This document shows positions 52,382 to 61,484 of a stretch of DNA of 64,000 bases, one piece after another; within the stretch, counting starts at the first letter, position 1, and each line of letters starts with the position of its first letter. This DNA is from Rhizobium sp. C1. GTDB lineage: Bacteria > Pseudomonadota > Alphaproteobacteria > Rhizobiales > Rhizobiaceae. The notes under the pieces are model-generated. The model was not told the DNA's origin. It saw only the letters and a list, made by a program, of their open reading frames with translations, and searched no databases. The stretch covers positions 186,001 through 250,000 of the forward strand of contig NZ_JAJNCY010000005.1 of NCBI RefSeq assembly GCF_021026335.1, written 5' to 3'. The translations under genes were made by a program, and so were the position numbers.

Positions 52382-52531
52382 ATCGGCATGAACTCGGTAA
52401 ATTACTTGGCCCGAATGATAAAGCATGTGGCCCTGCCTGTCATGGGGCGTAAGCCACGCCCGACGCATGATGCGCCGACGGAGGACTATGGGTCACGAAA
52501 CACCACGACCGTAATGCTCAGGAGGAAAGAC

Positions 52532-53935
52532 ATGACCGATCTGAAGACCCGTTTCGACGCCCAGAAGGCGGCGTTCGAGGCTGAGCCCTGGCCGAGCCTC
52601 GAACGCCGCCAATCCCGTCTCGACAGGCTTATGGCGCTGACGCGAGATCATGAGCCGGAGATTGTCGCAGCCATCAATGCCGATTTTGCCGGCCGCTCTT
52701 CGCATGAAACGCGGCTCGCCGAACTCTTCGTCATCGCCGGCGGCATCGCCCATGCCAAGTCGCATCTGAAGCGCTGGATGCGCACCCAACGCGTGCCGAC
52801 TGCGCTTCATTTCCTGCCCGCCCACAACCGGCTGATGCCGCAGCCACTTGGCGTCGTCGGGATCCTCTCGCCCTGGAACTATCCGTATCAGCTCGCCATC
52901 GGCCCCGCCGTCGCAGCCCTTGCTGCCGGTAACCGGGCGATGATCAAGCCGTCGGAACTGACACCGAACTTCTCGGATCTGCTGGCCCGGCTGGTTGCCA
53001 AGCTCTTCGATCCGGCGGAGCTTTGCGTCGTGACCGGCGATGCCGATGTCGGCAAAGCCTTTTCTGCCACGCCCTTCGACCATCTCTTCTTCACCGGCTC
53101 TACTGCGGTCGGCCGGCAGGTGGCAATGGCGGCAGCGGCCAATCTGACACCGGTCACGCTGGAACTCGGCGGCAAGTCGCCAGCCATCATCGATCCGTCT
53201 GCGGATATTGCCCGGATCGCCCGCCGCCTCGCCTTCGGAAAGTTGCTGAATGCCGGCCAGACCTGCATCGCACCGGATTACCTGATGGTGCCGCAGGGAC
53301 AGAGCACAGCCGTGGCCGAGCAGTTGTCGCGCGCCGTCAAGGCACTTTATCCGACCATCGAGAGCAATCCCGATTACACGTCGATCATCTCGGAGCGTCA
53401 CCGCGACCGTCTTGCCGCCCTGGTCGAGGATGCGCGGACGCAAGGCGCCCGCGTCATCGAAATCGCGCCCGTGGCTGCGAACCGCGCGGGCTCGCGGAAA
53501 TTGTCGCCGACGCTGCTTCTCGACGTAAAGCCCTCGATGCGCATCATGCAGGAAGAAATCTTCGGGCCACTTCTTCCGATCGTCGAATATGACGGCGTGG
53601 ATGCGGCGATTGCCCGCATCAAGGCGGGCGAGCGCCCGCTGGCGCTCTACTTGTTTGGCAGCAACAGCGACAATCGAGAGCGCATCCTGCGCGAAACCCA
53701 TGCCGGAGGCGTAACTGTCAATGATTGCCTCTGGCATCTGGCTCAGGAGGACCAGCCATTTGGCGGCGTTGGCGCCAGCGGAACCGGGGCCTATCACGGC
53801 GAATGGGGCTTCCGCACCTTCAGCCATTACAAGCCGGTGTTCAGCCAGACCGGATTGGCCGGTACGGCACTCTTCCAGCCGCCCTATGGCAAGGTGTTCG
53901 AGCTGCTGCTGGCCACACTGCGTCGGATCACCTGA
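52532..53935 (+). CDS. Coniferyl-aldehyde-type aldehyde dehydrogenase
   Basis: This 467-aa NAD(P)-dependent enzyme oxidises aldehydes to acids. The catalytic Cys is in NAGQTCIAPDYLMVP near residue 245 and the Glu in TLELGGKSPAII near 211. The cofactor loop FTGSTAVGRQVA and the N-terminal part GVVGILSPWNYPYQLAIGPA are present. The short length and the membrane-proximal style C-terminus (LFQPPYGKVFELLLATL) are typical of coniferyl aldehyde dehydrogenases and fatty-aldehyde relatives. The ATG at 52532 follows AGGAGG. It is divergent from the AraC gene and followed 62 bp later by an SDR gene. Confidence 0.85.
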   Translation: MTDLKTRFDAQKAAFEAEPWPSLERRQSRLDRLMALTRDHEPEIVAAINADFAGRSSHETRLAELFVIAGGIAHAKSHLKRWMRTQRVPTALHFLPAHNRLMPQPLGVVGILSPWNYPYQLAIGPAVAALAAGNRAMIKPSELTPNFSDLLARLVAKLFDPAELCVVTGDADVGKAFSATPFDHLFFTGSTAVGRQVAMAAAANLTPVTLELGGKSPAIIDPSADIARIARRLAFGKLLNAGQTCIAPDYLMVPQGQSTAVAEQLSRAVKALYPTIESNPDYTSIISERHRDRLAALVEDARTQGARVIEIAPVAANRAGSRKLSPTLLLDVKPSMRIMQEEIFGPLLPIVEYDGVDAAIARIKAGERPLALYLFGSNSDNRERILRETHAGGVTVNDCLWHLAQEDQPFGGVGASGTGAYHGEWGFRTFSHYKPVFSQTGLAGTALFQPPYGKVFELLLATLRRIT

Positions 53936-53997
53936 GAGACCGCCCTGCCTTTCCGACACATCTGACCGAAAATTTCAAAGTTTCACAGGAGAAATAG

Positions 53998-54789
53998 ATG
54001 ATGATGAACAAACCCCGTTTCGCGCTGGTCACGGGTGCGGGATCCGGCATAGGCCTGGCCACGGCCGGGCGTCTGGTCAAGGCCGGCTGGCGTGTCGCAC
54101 TGGTCGACGTCAACGGCGAGGCGCTAGCCCGCGCCGCCGCAGACCTCGGCCCGGCAAGTCTGCCCTTCACCTGCGATCTGTCCGACGCGGCCGCGGTCGA
54201 GGCGCTGATGCAGGCAATTGGCGCTGCATCCGGCGGCAAACTCGACCTGCTGGTCAACAATGCCGGGCTCTTGTGGTCGGGTCATTTCAAGGATCAGACG
54301 CCGCAAAGCATTGCGCGGATCACCACCGTCAACACGATGGCGCTAGCGATCTGCACGAGGCTGGCCTTTCCGCTTCTCAAGGCGAGCGCCGATGCCGGGG
54401 GCAAGCCGGTCGTGATCAATCTTTCCTCCGCCTCCGCGGCGGCGGGGATTCCCAGCCTTGCGATCTACTCGGCCTCCAAGTTCTGGGTTCGCGGCTTCAC
54501 CGAGGCGCTTGCCGTTGAATGGCGCGGTCAGGGCATTGCCGTGCGCGACGTCATGCCGCCCTTCGTGCACACGCCGATGATGGCGGGCAATGCCGCAGCC
54601 AATCCGTTCCATGTGCGCCTCGGTGCCAACCTCAGCGCCGACGATGTGGCGCGGTCGATCGTCTCGTCAATTCAAGGCGGGCCGCTTCATCGCTACATGA
54701 CCCTGCAGCTGCAATTCACCCGCCTGCTGATCGCCCTCTTGCCGGGCTCATGGACACGCCGCGCCCTCTCGGCCATAGGCGGGTATTGA
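53998..54789 (+). CDS. Short-chain dehydrogenase/reductase beside aldehyde dehydrogenase
   Basis: This 263-aa SDR has the Rossmann motif TGAGSGIGLATAGRLV near residue 15, NNAGLLWSGHF near 85, and the Ser and YSASKFWVRGFTEALAVEW active-site region near 158. It starts at three consecutive ATG codons after AGGAGA. The position behind the aldehyde dehydrogenase suggests an alcohol-to-aldehyde step before the dehydrogenase, possibly covering the role of the lost GMC oxidase. The substrate is not known. Confidence 0.83.
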   Translation: MMMNKPRFALVTGAGSGIGLATAGRLVKAGWRVALVDVNGEALARAAADLGPASLPFTCDLSDAAAVEALMQAIGAASGGKLDLLVNNAGLLWSGHFKDQTPQSIARITTVNTMALAICTRLAFPLLKASADAGGKPVVINLSSASAAAGIPSLAIYSASKFWVRGFTEALAVEWRGQGIAVRDVMPPFVHTPMMAGNAAANPFHVRLGANLSADDVARSIVSSIQGGPLHRYMTLQLQFTRLLIALLPGSWTRRALSAIGGY

Positions 54790-54881
54790 GGGCGATCAGG
54801 TCTCCTGGCAAATCGACGCTTTGATCGGCCATGTCGGCACCGGGCTCTTCGGCGCCCGGTGCCGAATGTCTTGCAAATCCC

Positions 54882-55343
54882 TCAGGCAACCGGCTGCTTG
54901 AGCCGGACGCGCTGGATCTTGCCGGATTCCGTCTTGGGCAATCCCTGACTGTGGGCTCGGCAGGGATCGCCTGTTCGGCCAGAACGACATAGGCTTTCAC
55001 GATCCGCCCCCGCGCCTTATCGGCCGCGCCAATGACCGCGCATTCCCGGACATAGGGGGCGTCCACGATCGGCTTGCCGGTCCGCTTGACCCATTCGTCG
55101 AAAACCGGCGCGGGCAGCGTTTCGCCAACCGAAACGGCAATACGCTGCGAGGAAAGATCGACCCCCTTGTCATCGCCATGAGCATGGCCCGATAGGCGGT
55201 GGGTGCGGTAAAGCAGATCGTCGCCCTGTACTTGCGGATGATCTCGATGAGGTTCGGCGGTGTGGCGTTTTCAATCAGGGCCGCACAGGCCCCGAAGCGC
55301 AGCGGGAAGACGGCAAGTCCGCCAAGCCCGAAGGTGAAGGCCA
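54882..55343 (-). pseudogene. Decayed copy of the aromatic acid-CoA ligase gene
   Basis: From 55342 downward the minus strand encodes AFTFGLGGLAVFPLRFGACA and FTAPTAYRAMLMAM, nearly identical to the intact ligase at 46146-47774. A frameshift follows: the VDLSS...GETLPAPVFDEWVKRTGKP part is out of frame. A deletion then joins this to YVRECAVIGAADKARG and AEQAIPAEPTV. A second deletion joins to LPKTESGKIQRVRLKQPVA and the stop. The 5' ~40% of the gene is absent; homology ends where the AAATAATAGCTGC sequence of the LysR promoter begins. Confidence 0.85.
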
Positions 55344-55378
55344 AATAATAGCTGCGAATTTGGCGGATGACGTTCTAT

Positions 55379-55402
55379 ATTCAGGACGTTATCGTCCTGA
55401 AT
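55379..55402. promoter_or_regulatory. LysR-type operator (T-N11-A-like palindrome) before intact LysR gene
   Basis: ATTCAGGAC and GTCCTGAAT are perfect 9-bp arms with a 6-bp spacer, ending 12 bp before the regulator start. The same position in the pseudogene copy (50797-50820 region) retains only a degenerate version, which supports its role as a real operator. Confidence 0.7.
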
Positions 55403-55414
55403 AGGGAGACGCTG

Positions 55415-56314
55415 ATGAATGGCCTCGACGACATGTATCTATTTCGAAAGGTTGTGGAATCGGGAGGAATATCGGCTGCCGCGAGACGCTTGGGGATCGC
55501 CAAGTCGACACTGGCCCGGCGCGTGGGTGATCTGGAAACGCGGCTTGGCCTGCCGCTCTATCACCGTGACAGCCGGCGCTTCGGGCTCACCAATTTCGGA
55601 TCGGAATGCTACCAGCACTGCGTTCGGCTGGCGAATGAGGCCGACAAGGTTCTGGCTCTGGCCGAACGCACCCGCGCCTATCCGACAGGCGTGCTGCACG
55701 TCGTGTGCCCGCCTGTGATCGGGGCCGCCATCGTCGACGCACTGGCGGTGGAATTTGCCGCCTCGGTGCCGGATGTGCGCCTGCATCTGGAAGAGACGAT
55801 GGGCGTTTTCGACCCGCGCGAAACGCTTGCCGATTTCGCCATCTATCCCAGTTTCACACCACTGCCTGACTCGACCCTCGTTGCCCGCAAGATCATGTCG
55901 GCACCCTATGCTCTGGCCGCACGGCCGGATCTGCTCGAAGGACGGCCGTTTCCCAGGAGCCCGGACGAGCTTCAGGATCTTCGCTGCATCGGGCTGGGCA
56001 GCCGCGGAACCGACTGGAAATGGCGACTTCAAAAGGGTCGTCAAGTGCAGACGCATCGCTTCGCGCCGGTGTTTACCACGACACTTCCGAGCGCCCTTCT
56101 CAACGCCGCCCTGCAAGGTCTGGGGGCCGCGTCGCTTCCGGCTATGTTCTGCCGTCGCCCGTTCGAGGACGGCCGGCTCATTCCACTGCTTGAAGACTGG
56201 TCACCCGATCCGGTGACGCTTTATGCGGTCTATCCCAGTTCACGAACGCTTTCCAACGCCGCCCGTCAGTTCCTGAACTTGCTGCTGGAGCGTCTGCCGC
56301 GCCTGCTGGCTTAA
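55415..56314 (+). CDS. LysR-family transcriptional regulator (intact paralogue)
   Basis: This 299-aa regulator has the winged helix-turn-helix NGLDDMYLFRKVVESGGISA, then ARRLGIAKSTLARRVGDLET, and a complete effector domain (VLHVVCPPVIGAAIVDALAV onward). The ATG at 55415 follows GGGAG. A palindromic operator lies just upstream. The divergent partner, a CoA ligase gene, is now a pseudogene, so the current targets are uncertain; the intact ligase, transporter and esterase unit 5-9 kb away is a candidate. Confidence 0.87.
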   Translation: MNGLDDMYLFRKVVESGGISAAARRLGIAKSTLARRVGDLETRLGLPLYHRDSRRFGLTNFGSECYQHCVRLANEADKVLALAERTRAYPTGVLHVVCPPVIGAAIVDALAVEFAASVPDVRLHLEETMGVFDPRETLADFAIYPSFTPLPDSTLVARKIMSAPYALAARPDLLEGRPFPRSPDELQDLRCIGLGSRGTDWKWRLQKGRQVQTHRFAPVFTTTLPSALLNAALQGLGAASLPAMFCRRPFEDGRLIPLLEDWSPDPVTLYAVYPSSRTLSNAARQFLNLLLERLPRLLA

Positions 56315-56404
56315 ATCCGCCTGGAAACGCCACAGATATCTGCTCCACGCGCTCAGCCGAACCACCCGTCTGACGGTCGGCCCGAGTTGCGCGGGCCGCC
56401 GGTT

Positions 56405-57256
56405 TCAATGCGCCGATTGCTGCTTGGCGCGGGTGACGATCTGCGTCGGGTTGACGAATTGCAGCGCGATCACCAGCCAGAACAGCGTCGTGACCATGTA
56501 GACGACCGCCATGGCGTCGATGGATTGCGAGGCCCGTACGCCCGAGGCGAACACCGCATAGTAGAGCGAGACGACGAGCGTCTGTGTCGTCGGGCCCGCG
56601 ACGAGGAAGGTCAGCTCGAACATGGCGAGCGCTCGAACGAGAACAAGCAGCAGCGCGGCCAGCATCCCGGGCAGGAGCAGCGGGAACAGGATGCGCAGGA
56701 AGAGGCTGGTCGTCCCTGCCCCGAAGACGCGAGCGGCGGCCTCGATGCGCGGATCGATCTGCTCGATGAAGGGGATCATGACCAGCACGACGAAGGGGAA
56801 GGACGGCACGAGGTTGATCAGCACAACGCCCCAGAACGTGCCGCCGAGCCCGAACTGATAAAGCACGGTTGCGAGCGGAATGCCATAGGTCAGCGTCGGA
56901 ATGAGGAGCGGCAGCAGGAAGAGCAGAACGACGATCTTCTTGCCCGGAAAATCGCGCCGCGCCAGCGCATAGGCCGTGATGATGCCGAGCAGGCCCGACA
57001 GGATCGTGACGGTGAAGACGATCTCGAAAGTCACGAGAACGACATCGGACAGCTGGAACTCGTTCCAGGCATCGAAATACCAGCGCGTCGTCCAGCCGGC
57101 CGGCAGCCATGTGCCAAGCCAGCGCGTGGCGAAGGAATTGATAATCACGACCGCAATCACCGCCGCGAGATTGAGCACGAACAGGCCGGCCACCGCCCAG
57201 ATGGCGAAGCGCCAGATTTTCGAAGTGAGGCCCTTGTCACGGATCATCGGGATCAA
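56405..57256 (-). CDS. ABC transporter permease (PotC-like)
   Basis: This 283-aa permease has six predicted helices and an EAA-type loop, ARVFGAGTTSLFLRILFPLL, near residue 175. It belongs to the spermidine/putrescine, iron and 2-aminoethylphosphonate permease group. It overlaps the upstream permease by 4 bp (ATGA). It is the last gene of a binding protein, ATPase, permease, permease unit. The substrate is uncertain; the divergent hexuronate genes suggest a sugar acid rather than a polyamine, which is inference. Confidence 0.85.
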   Translation of the reverse strand: MIPMIRDKGLTSKIWRFAIWAVAGLFVLNLAAVIAVVIINSFATRWLGTWLPAGWTTRWYFDAWNEFQLSDVVLVTFEIVFTVTILSGLLGIITAYALARRDFPGKKIVVLLFLLPLLIPTLTYGIPLATVLYQFGLGGTFWGVVLINLVPSFPFVVLVMIPFIEQIDPRIEAAARVFGAGTTSLFLRILFPLLLPGMLAALLLVLVRALAMFELTFLVAGPTTQTLVVSLYYAVFASGVRASQSIDAMAVVYMVTTLFWLVIALQFVNPTQIVTRAKQQSAH

Positions 57257-58131
57257 CCTTTCGTGCCGCCGGCGGGGCCGCGATAGAAGAGGGACCGGCC
57301 GGCCAGAACCAGCACGACCACGACAAGCTCAACGCCGCCCATGATGAGCGCGATCGCCGAGCCCATGGAGTGATCATATTGCTCGAAGGCCGCCTGATAG
57401 GCCGCAATCGAAATGACGCGCGTCGGACCGGCAGGCGCGCCGAGAAGCACGGCGGAGGGGAAGACCGCATAGGCCTGCACGAAGGACAGGCAGAAGGTCA
57501 CCGCAAGACCGGGCACCAGCAGCGGCAGGAAGATGCGCGCGAAACGCTGGCGCGGCCCCGCCCCGAGCGTCGCCGCCGCCTGCTCGATGGCCGGATCAAT
57601 GCCGGACACATAGGAGAGCGTCAGCAGGAAGGCGAAGGGAAAGCCCGTGATCAGCAACGAGGCAAAGACGCCCCAGTAATTGTTGGTGAGCTTGAGCGGT
57701 TCATGCAGGATGCCGAGCAGCATCAGCGCGTGGTTGAACCAGCCGCGCGGCCCCAAAAAGGTCAAAAGGCCATCGGCGACGAAAACCGTGCCCAGCGTGA
57801 TCGGCAGAACGAGGATCGTCGTCAGCAGCCGCTGCCGGCGCATGAGCCGCACGCGAAAGGCGATCGGCACGGCGAGCGCGAGATTGACGATGGTCACCGG
57901 AAGCGCCAGCCACAGCGTCGCGGCGATCGTGCCGTATTGATAGGGATCATGGAAGAATTTGGCGTAGTTGGCATACCAGGCGCCCTCCTTGGGGCGCAGG
58001 GAGTCGATCACGCCAAAGGCGAAGGGATAGACGAAGAGTGCCAGGATGAAGATCAACCCCGGCAGGATGAGCAGTGTCGTGCCGTCAAGGCCGCGTGCGG
58101 CAAGCCGGCTGCGAAGCGAAGGCGCGCTCAT
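57253..58131 (-). CDS. ABC transporter permease (PotB-like)
   Basis: This 292-aa permease opens with LLILPGLIFILALFVYPFAF and holds the EAA-type loop AATLGAGPRQRFARIFLPLL near residue 180. It is the first of two paired permeases and overlaps both neighbours by 4 bp, showing tight translational coupling with the ATPase before it and the PotC-like permease after it. Confidence 0.86.
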   Translation of the reverse strand: MSAPSLRSRLAARGLDGTTLLILPGLIFILALFVYPFAFGVIDSLRPKEGAWYANYAKFFHDPYQYGTIAATLWLALPVTIVNLALAVPIAFRVRLMRRQRLLTTILVLPITLGTVFVADGLLTFLGPRGWFNHALMLLGILHEPLKLTNNYWGVFASLLITGFPFAFLLTLSYVSGIDPAIEQAAATLGAGPRQRFARIFLPLLVPGLAVTFCLSFVQAYAVFPSAVLLGAPAGPTRVISIAAYQAAFEQYDHSMGSAIALIMGGVELVVVVLVLAGRSLFYRGPAGGTKG

Positions 58132-59258
58132 GCCGCGTCTTCCCGGAAGATCAGGGCGCGCTGCGGAGCCGGCGACAGATAGGCAGACGCACCGCGCGAC
58201 AGGGGCTCATCGGCGCGGAAGTAAAGTTCCGCCCCGGCAGCCGTGCGCGCCAGCCCGAAAAAGGCGCGGCCGCGATATTCGATGCTGACGACGGTTGCCG
58301 CAATGCCGGGTGCCGTGGCGCTCGCGACCAGGTCTTCAGGGCGAATGGCGAGAGCCGCGTTTTCGCCCGCCCTGAACGTTTCGCGTGCCAGACCGGTGAA
58401 GCGGCTGCCATCGACCTCGATTTCGGCCTCGTCGCCGGCGACCGAGACGATCCGGCCCGGCATGCGGGTGCGGAAGCCCATGAAGTCGGCAACGGTGAGA
58501 TTGACCGGCCGCTGATAAAGCTCTTCCGGTGTGCCGATCTGCTGGATATTCCCCTGGCTCATGACGACGATGCGGTCGGCAAGCGACAGCGCCTCGTCCT
58601 GGTCATGCGTGACATAGATGGTGGTCGAGCCGATCTGGTCGTGAATGGCGCGGATTTCGGCGCGCATTTCCAGGCGCAGCTTGGCATCGAGATTGGAGAG
58701 CGGTTCGTCCATCAGGACGACGGGCGGACGGATCACGATGGCGCGGGCAATGGCCACGCGCTGCTGCTGTCCGCCGGAGAGCTGTCCGGGCAGCTTGTCC
58801 GCCTGGCTTTCCAGCCGCACCATGGCGAGCGCGTCGCGGATGCGCTTCTCGGCCTCCGGCCCCTTGATGCCCTGCATGGCAAGCCCGAAGCCAACATTCT
58901 TGCGCACGCTCATATGCGGAAACAGCGCATAGCTCTGGAAGACCATGCCGAAGCCACGCTTTTCCGGCTCGAGCTGGTCAATGCGGCGGCCGCCGAGACG
59001 GATTTCGCCGCCGGTGAGTTCCAGCAGTCCGGCAATGCAGTTGAGTGCCGTCGACTTGCCGCAGCCCGAAGGGCCAAGCAGCGCGATGAACTCGCCGGGC
59101 TCGATGGCAAGGTCGATCCCTGCCAGCGCGTTATAAGCGCCGAAAGACCGGCGAAGACCGTCAAGCTCAAGACGCCCACCAATTCGTGATGCGCCCACGC
59201 CCGATGCAACTGATGCCGGGTTCGCATGTTCTGCCACTGCGTTCACTCTATGCTCCAT
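58128..59258 (-). CDS. ABC transporter ATP-binding protein (PotA-like)
   Basis: This 376-aa ATPase has Walker A GPSGCGKSTALNCIAGLL near residue 60, signature LSGGQQQRVAIARAIV near 160, Walker B VLMDEPLSNLDAKLR, switch His in VTHDQDEALSLADRI and a C-terminal TOBE domain with ALAIRPEDLV. An extra ~25-residue N-terminal leader (VNAVAEHANPASVASGVG) precedes the usual family start, so an internal start is possible. It lies 107 bp after the binding-protein gene. Confidence 0.87.
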   Translation of the reverse strand: MEHRVNAVAEHANPASVASGVGASRIGGRLELDGLRRSFGAYNALAGIDLAIEPGEFIALLGPSGCGKSTALNCIAGLLELTGGEIRLGGRRIDQLEPEKRGFGMVFQSYALFPHMSVRKNVGFGLAMQGIKGPEAEKRIRDALAMVRLESQADKLPGQLSGGQQQRVAIARAIVIRPPVVLMDEPLSNLDAKLRLEMRAEIRAIHDQIGSTTIYVTHDQDEALSLADRIVVMSQGNIQQIGTPEELYQRPVNLTVADFMGFRTRMPGRIVSVAGDEAEIEVDGSRFTGLARETFRAGENAALAIRPEDLVASATAPGIAATVVSIEYRGRAFFGLARTAAGAELYFRADEPLSRGASAYLSPAPQRALIFREDAA

Positions 59259-59365
59259 TCCGGAAAGACAGGCGGTGCGGACGCCAAGCCCGCATCGCTT
59301 TGTTTGGACGCAATTCCGGACGGAGAACCGGTTCCCACTTTTCCCGGAATTGCTTCGACTTCCAA

Positions 59366-60541
59366 TCAGCCCTTCTTCGAACCGATCTTCTCATCCCAGA
59401 TGCGGAAGGCTTCCACCATCTGCTTGGGCTTCAGCGGCACTTCCAGCGGGTTGTTGGCGATCCAGTCGGCATATTCGGGACGCCCGAACTGCTTGATCGT
59501 GTCCTGGCTGGCCTGCGGGGCCATGTCGAGCGTGACATCCTTGACCGCCGGGCCGGGATAGAAATAGCCGGCGTCATAGGCGATCGCCTGCTGCTTCGGC
59601 TGCAGGATGAAGTTCAGCACATCCATCAGCACCGCGACCTTCTCGTCCGGCACACCCTTCGGGACGACGGCATAGTGTGCGTCCGTGACCCAGTGGAAAC
59701 CGTCCAGCTTGGCGACCTTGGCCTCGGCCGGCACGATACCGAGCGCGCGCGGGTTGATGTCCCAGCCGGTGGTCGAAACCATCATATCGCGGGTGCCTTC
59801 CCCGAGTTCCTTGCAGACCTGCGTGGTGCCGCTCGGATAATATTCGATATTCTCGCCGAGCGCCGCCAGGTATTCCCAGGTCTTCGCCCAGCCGTTCGTC
59901 GGGTCGAGCGGGTCCTTGTCGCCCAGCAGATAGGGCAGGCCCATCAGGAAGGTACGGCCGGGGCCGGAATTGGCGGGACGGGCATAGATGAAGCGGTTCT
60001 TGTTCTGCTTGGCCCAGTCGAGAAGCTCCTGCGTGTTCTTCGGCGGGGTCTTCACCTTATCCGGCATGTATTCGAGAAGCGGACCGGACGGATAATAGGT
60101 GACAACGACACCCTGATCCTTGGCCAGCGCCTGCATCTTCCAGGCTTGCGGAATATAGATCTTTTCCAGATCCGGCAGGTCTGCCTTGTGCGCGGCTAGG
60201 TCGAGCCAGAGACCCTGGTCGAGACCAGCGGAGAGTGCATCCGTACCGGTCAGCACCAGATCGATATCGACCTTGCCGGCCGTCTGCTGCGCCTTGATCT
60301 TGCCCGGCAGTTCCGGCGCCGGCGCCTTGGTGAAGGCGAAGCGCGAAACCCAGTCCGGCTTCTGCTTGGCATAGGCTTCGAACATGCCTTGCGTCAGCGC
60401 CAGATTGCCGGCCACATCGGCGACCGTGATCGTGACAGGGCTTGCGGGCTTCTTGATCTCCGCAAGCAGGCGGCTGGGGAACGACCCCAGGACAACCGCG
60501 CCGGCCGCGCCTCCGACAAATGTCCTACGCGAAATTTTCAT
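59366..60541 (-). CDS. Tat-exported ABC transporter substrate-binding protein (PotD-like)
   Basis: This 391-aa periplasmic binding protein starts KISRRTFVGGAAGAVVLGS, a twin-arginine signal, so it is probably exported folded by the Tat pathway. The mature part opens ASPVTITVADVAGNLALTQG and has DLVLTGTDALSAGL and AHYAVVPKGVPDEKVAVLMD strands of the PotD/FbpA group. The ATG at 60541 follows GGAGGAG; an in-frame extension to 60589 was rejected. It is the first gene of the transporter unit and divergent from the GntR regulator. Confidence 0.85.
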   Translation of the reverse strand: MKISRRTFVGGAAGAVVLGSFPSRLLAEIKKPASPVTITVADVAGNLALTQGMFEAYAKQKPDWVSRFAFTKAPAPELPGKIKAQQTAGKVDIDLVLTGTDALSAGLDQGLWLDLAAHKADLPDLEKIYIPQAWKMQALAKDQGVVVTYYPSGPLLEYMPDKVKTPPKNTQELLDWAKQNKNRFIYARPANSGPGRTFLMGLPYLLGDKDPLDPTNGWAKTWEYLAALGENIEYYPSGTTQVCKELGEGTRDMMVSTTGWDINPRALGIVPAEAKVAKLDGFHWVTDAHYAVVPKGVPDEKVAVLMDVLNFILQPKQQAIAYDAGYFYPGPAVKDVTLDMAPQASQDTIKQFGRPEYADWIANNPLEVPLKPKQMVEAFRIWDEKIGSKKG

Positions 60542-60670
60542 GCTGGCTCCTCCGTTTGCTTCAGGCGGGCACCCGGGGTGCCGCGACACTTAGATCGATT
60601 TCAAAACACCGGGAAATTCTCAGTGCGGGCCGACCTCCTCCGTCGTGGCCCTTGGCAAGTCTGCATAACT

Positions 60671-60690
60671 GATATACTAGTACACTTGAT
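60671..60690. promoter_or_regulatory. Candidate GntR operator and promoter
   Basis: GATATACTAGTACACTTGAT contains an 8-bp palindrome, TACTAGTA, within a longer GntR/FCD-like site, and TATACT could be a -10 element. It lies 21-40 bp before the regulator start in the divergent gap to the transporter. Confidence 0.5.
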
Positions 60691-60710
60691 CCTGTCAACA
60701 GAGCCCCTTG

Positions 60711-61433
60711 ATGACGCAGAACGAGCCTACCCGCAGCCTTGACGATGCTTCCGCTGGCAGAAGGCCCCCGAGCCTTGTCCGCGTGACCACGGCGCGCGCC
60801 ATCTATGAACGGCTGCATGCTGATATCCTGTCGCTGAAGATGCCGCCCGGCATCGCCCTGCAGGAAAAGAAGATCGCCGAGGAATTCGGCGTCAGCCGCA
60901 CGCCCGTGCGAGAGGCCCTGCTGCGGCTTTCGGAAGGCGGGCTGGTCGACATCTATCCGCAGTCGGGCACGGTCGTGTCGCGCATTCCCGTCTCCGCGAT
61001 CCCGGAAGCCGTGGTGGTGCGCAAGGCGTTGGAATCGACGACCGTAGAGAAGGCGACGCAAGTTGCGGATGCTGCTGCCATTGCCCGGCTGGATGCCATC
61101 ATCGCACGCCAGCGCACCTGCTCTGCGCTCGGCGACACATCCGGCTTTCACGAGGAAGACGAGGCCTTTCACGAGGCAATCACCCAGATTGCCGGCTATC
61201 CCGGCATCTGGACAATCCTCAAATCGGTGAAGGTGCAGATCGACCGCGCGCGGCGGATCACGCTGCCGATCCTCGGGCGCATGGACAAGGTGATCCAGGA
61301 GCATGTCGAGATCCGAGATGCCATAGCAGCCCACGACGCCGACGCAGCCCGGGCTGCAATCCTGCATCATCTTAACGCAGTCATTCCGGATGTCGCGGAA
61401 TTGCGGCTGAAACATCCGGATTACTTCCGGTAA
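60711..61433 (+). CDS. GntR-family regulator, FCD type (UxuR-like role)
   Basis: This 240-aa regulator has an N-terminal winged helix-turn-helix (IYERLHADILSLKMPPGIAL, then KIAEEFGVSRTPVREALLRL) and a C-terminal FCD domain with the metal-binding-type His/Asp positions (FHEEDEAFHEAI, HVEIRDAIAAHD). FCD-GntR proteins typically sense sugar acids. The ATG at 60711 was chosen; a TTG at 60708 precedes it. It is upstream of uxuA on the same strand and divergent from the transporter, so it probably controls both. Confidence 0.87.
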   Translation: MTQNEPTRSLDDASAGRRPPSLVRVTTARAIYERLHADILSLKMPPGIALQEKKIAEEFGVSRTPVREALLRLSEGGLVDIYPQSGTVVSRIPVSAIPEAVVVRKALESTTVEKATQVADAAAIARLDAIIARQRTCSALGDTSGFHEEDEAFHEAITQIAGYPGIWTILKSVKVQIDRARRITLPILGRMDKVIQEHVEIRDAIAAHDADAARAAILHHLNAVIPDVAELRLKHPDYFR

Positions 61434-61484
61434 GTCAATACTAACTCAATATTACAGGCAGGCCGAAAGGCGGAGGAGACAAAG

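Noticed and set aside
52010-52531. N-terminal extension of the aldehyde dehydrogenase frame
   Set aside because: It is antisense to the AraC gene and its promoter; AGGAGG directly precedes the ATG at 52532.
56405-60541. Naming the transporter potABCD for polyamines
   Set aside because: Only fold-level similarity is visible; the Tat signal and hexuronate context argue against assuming polyamines.
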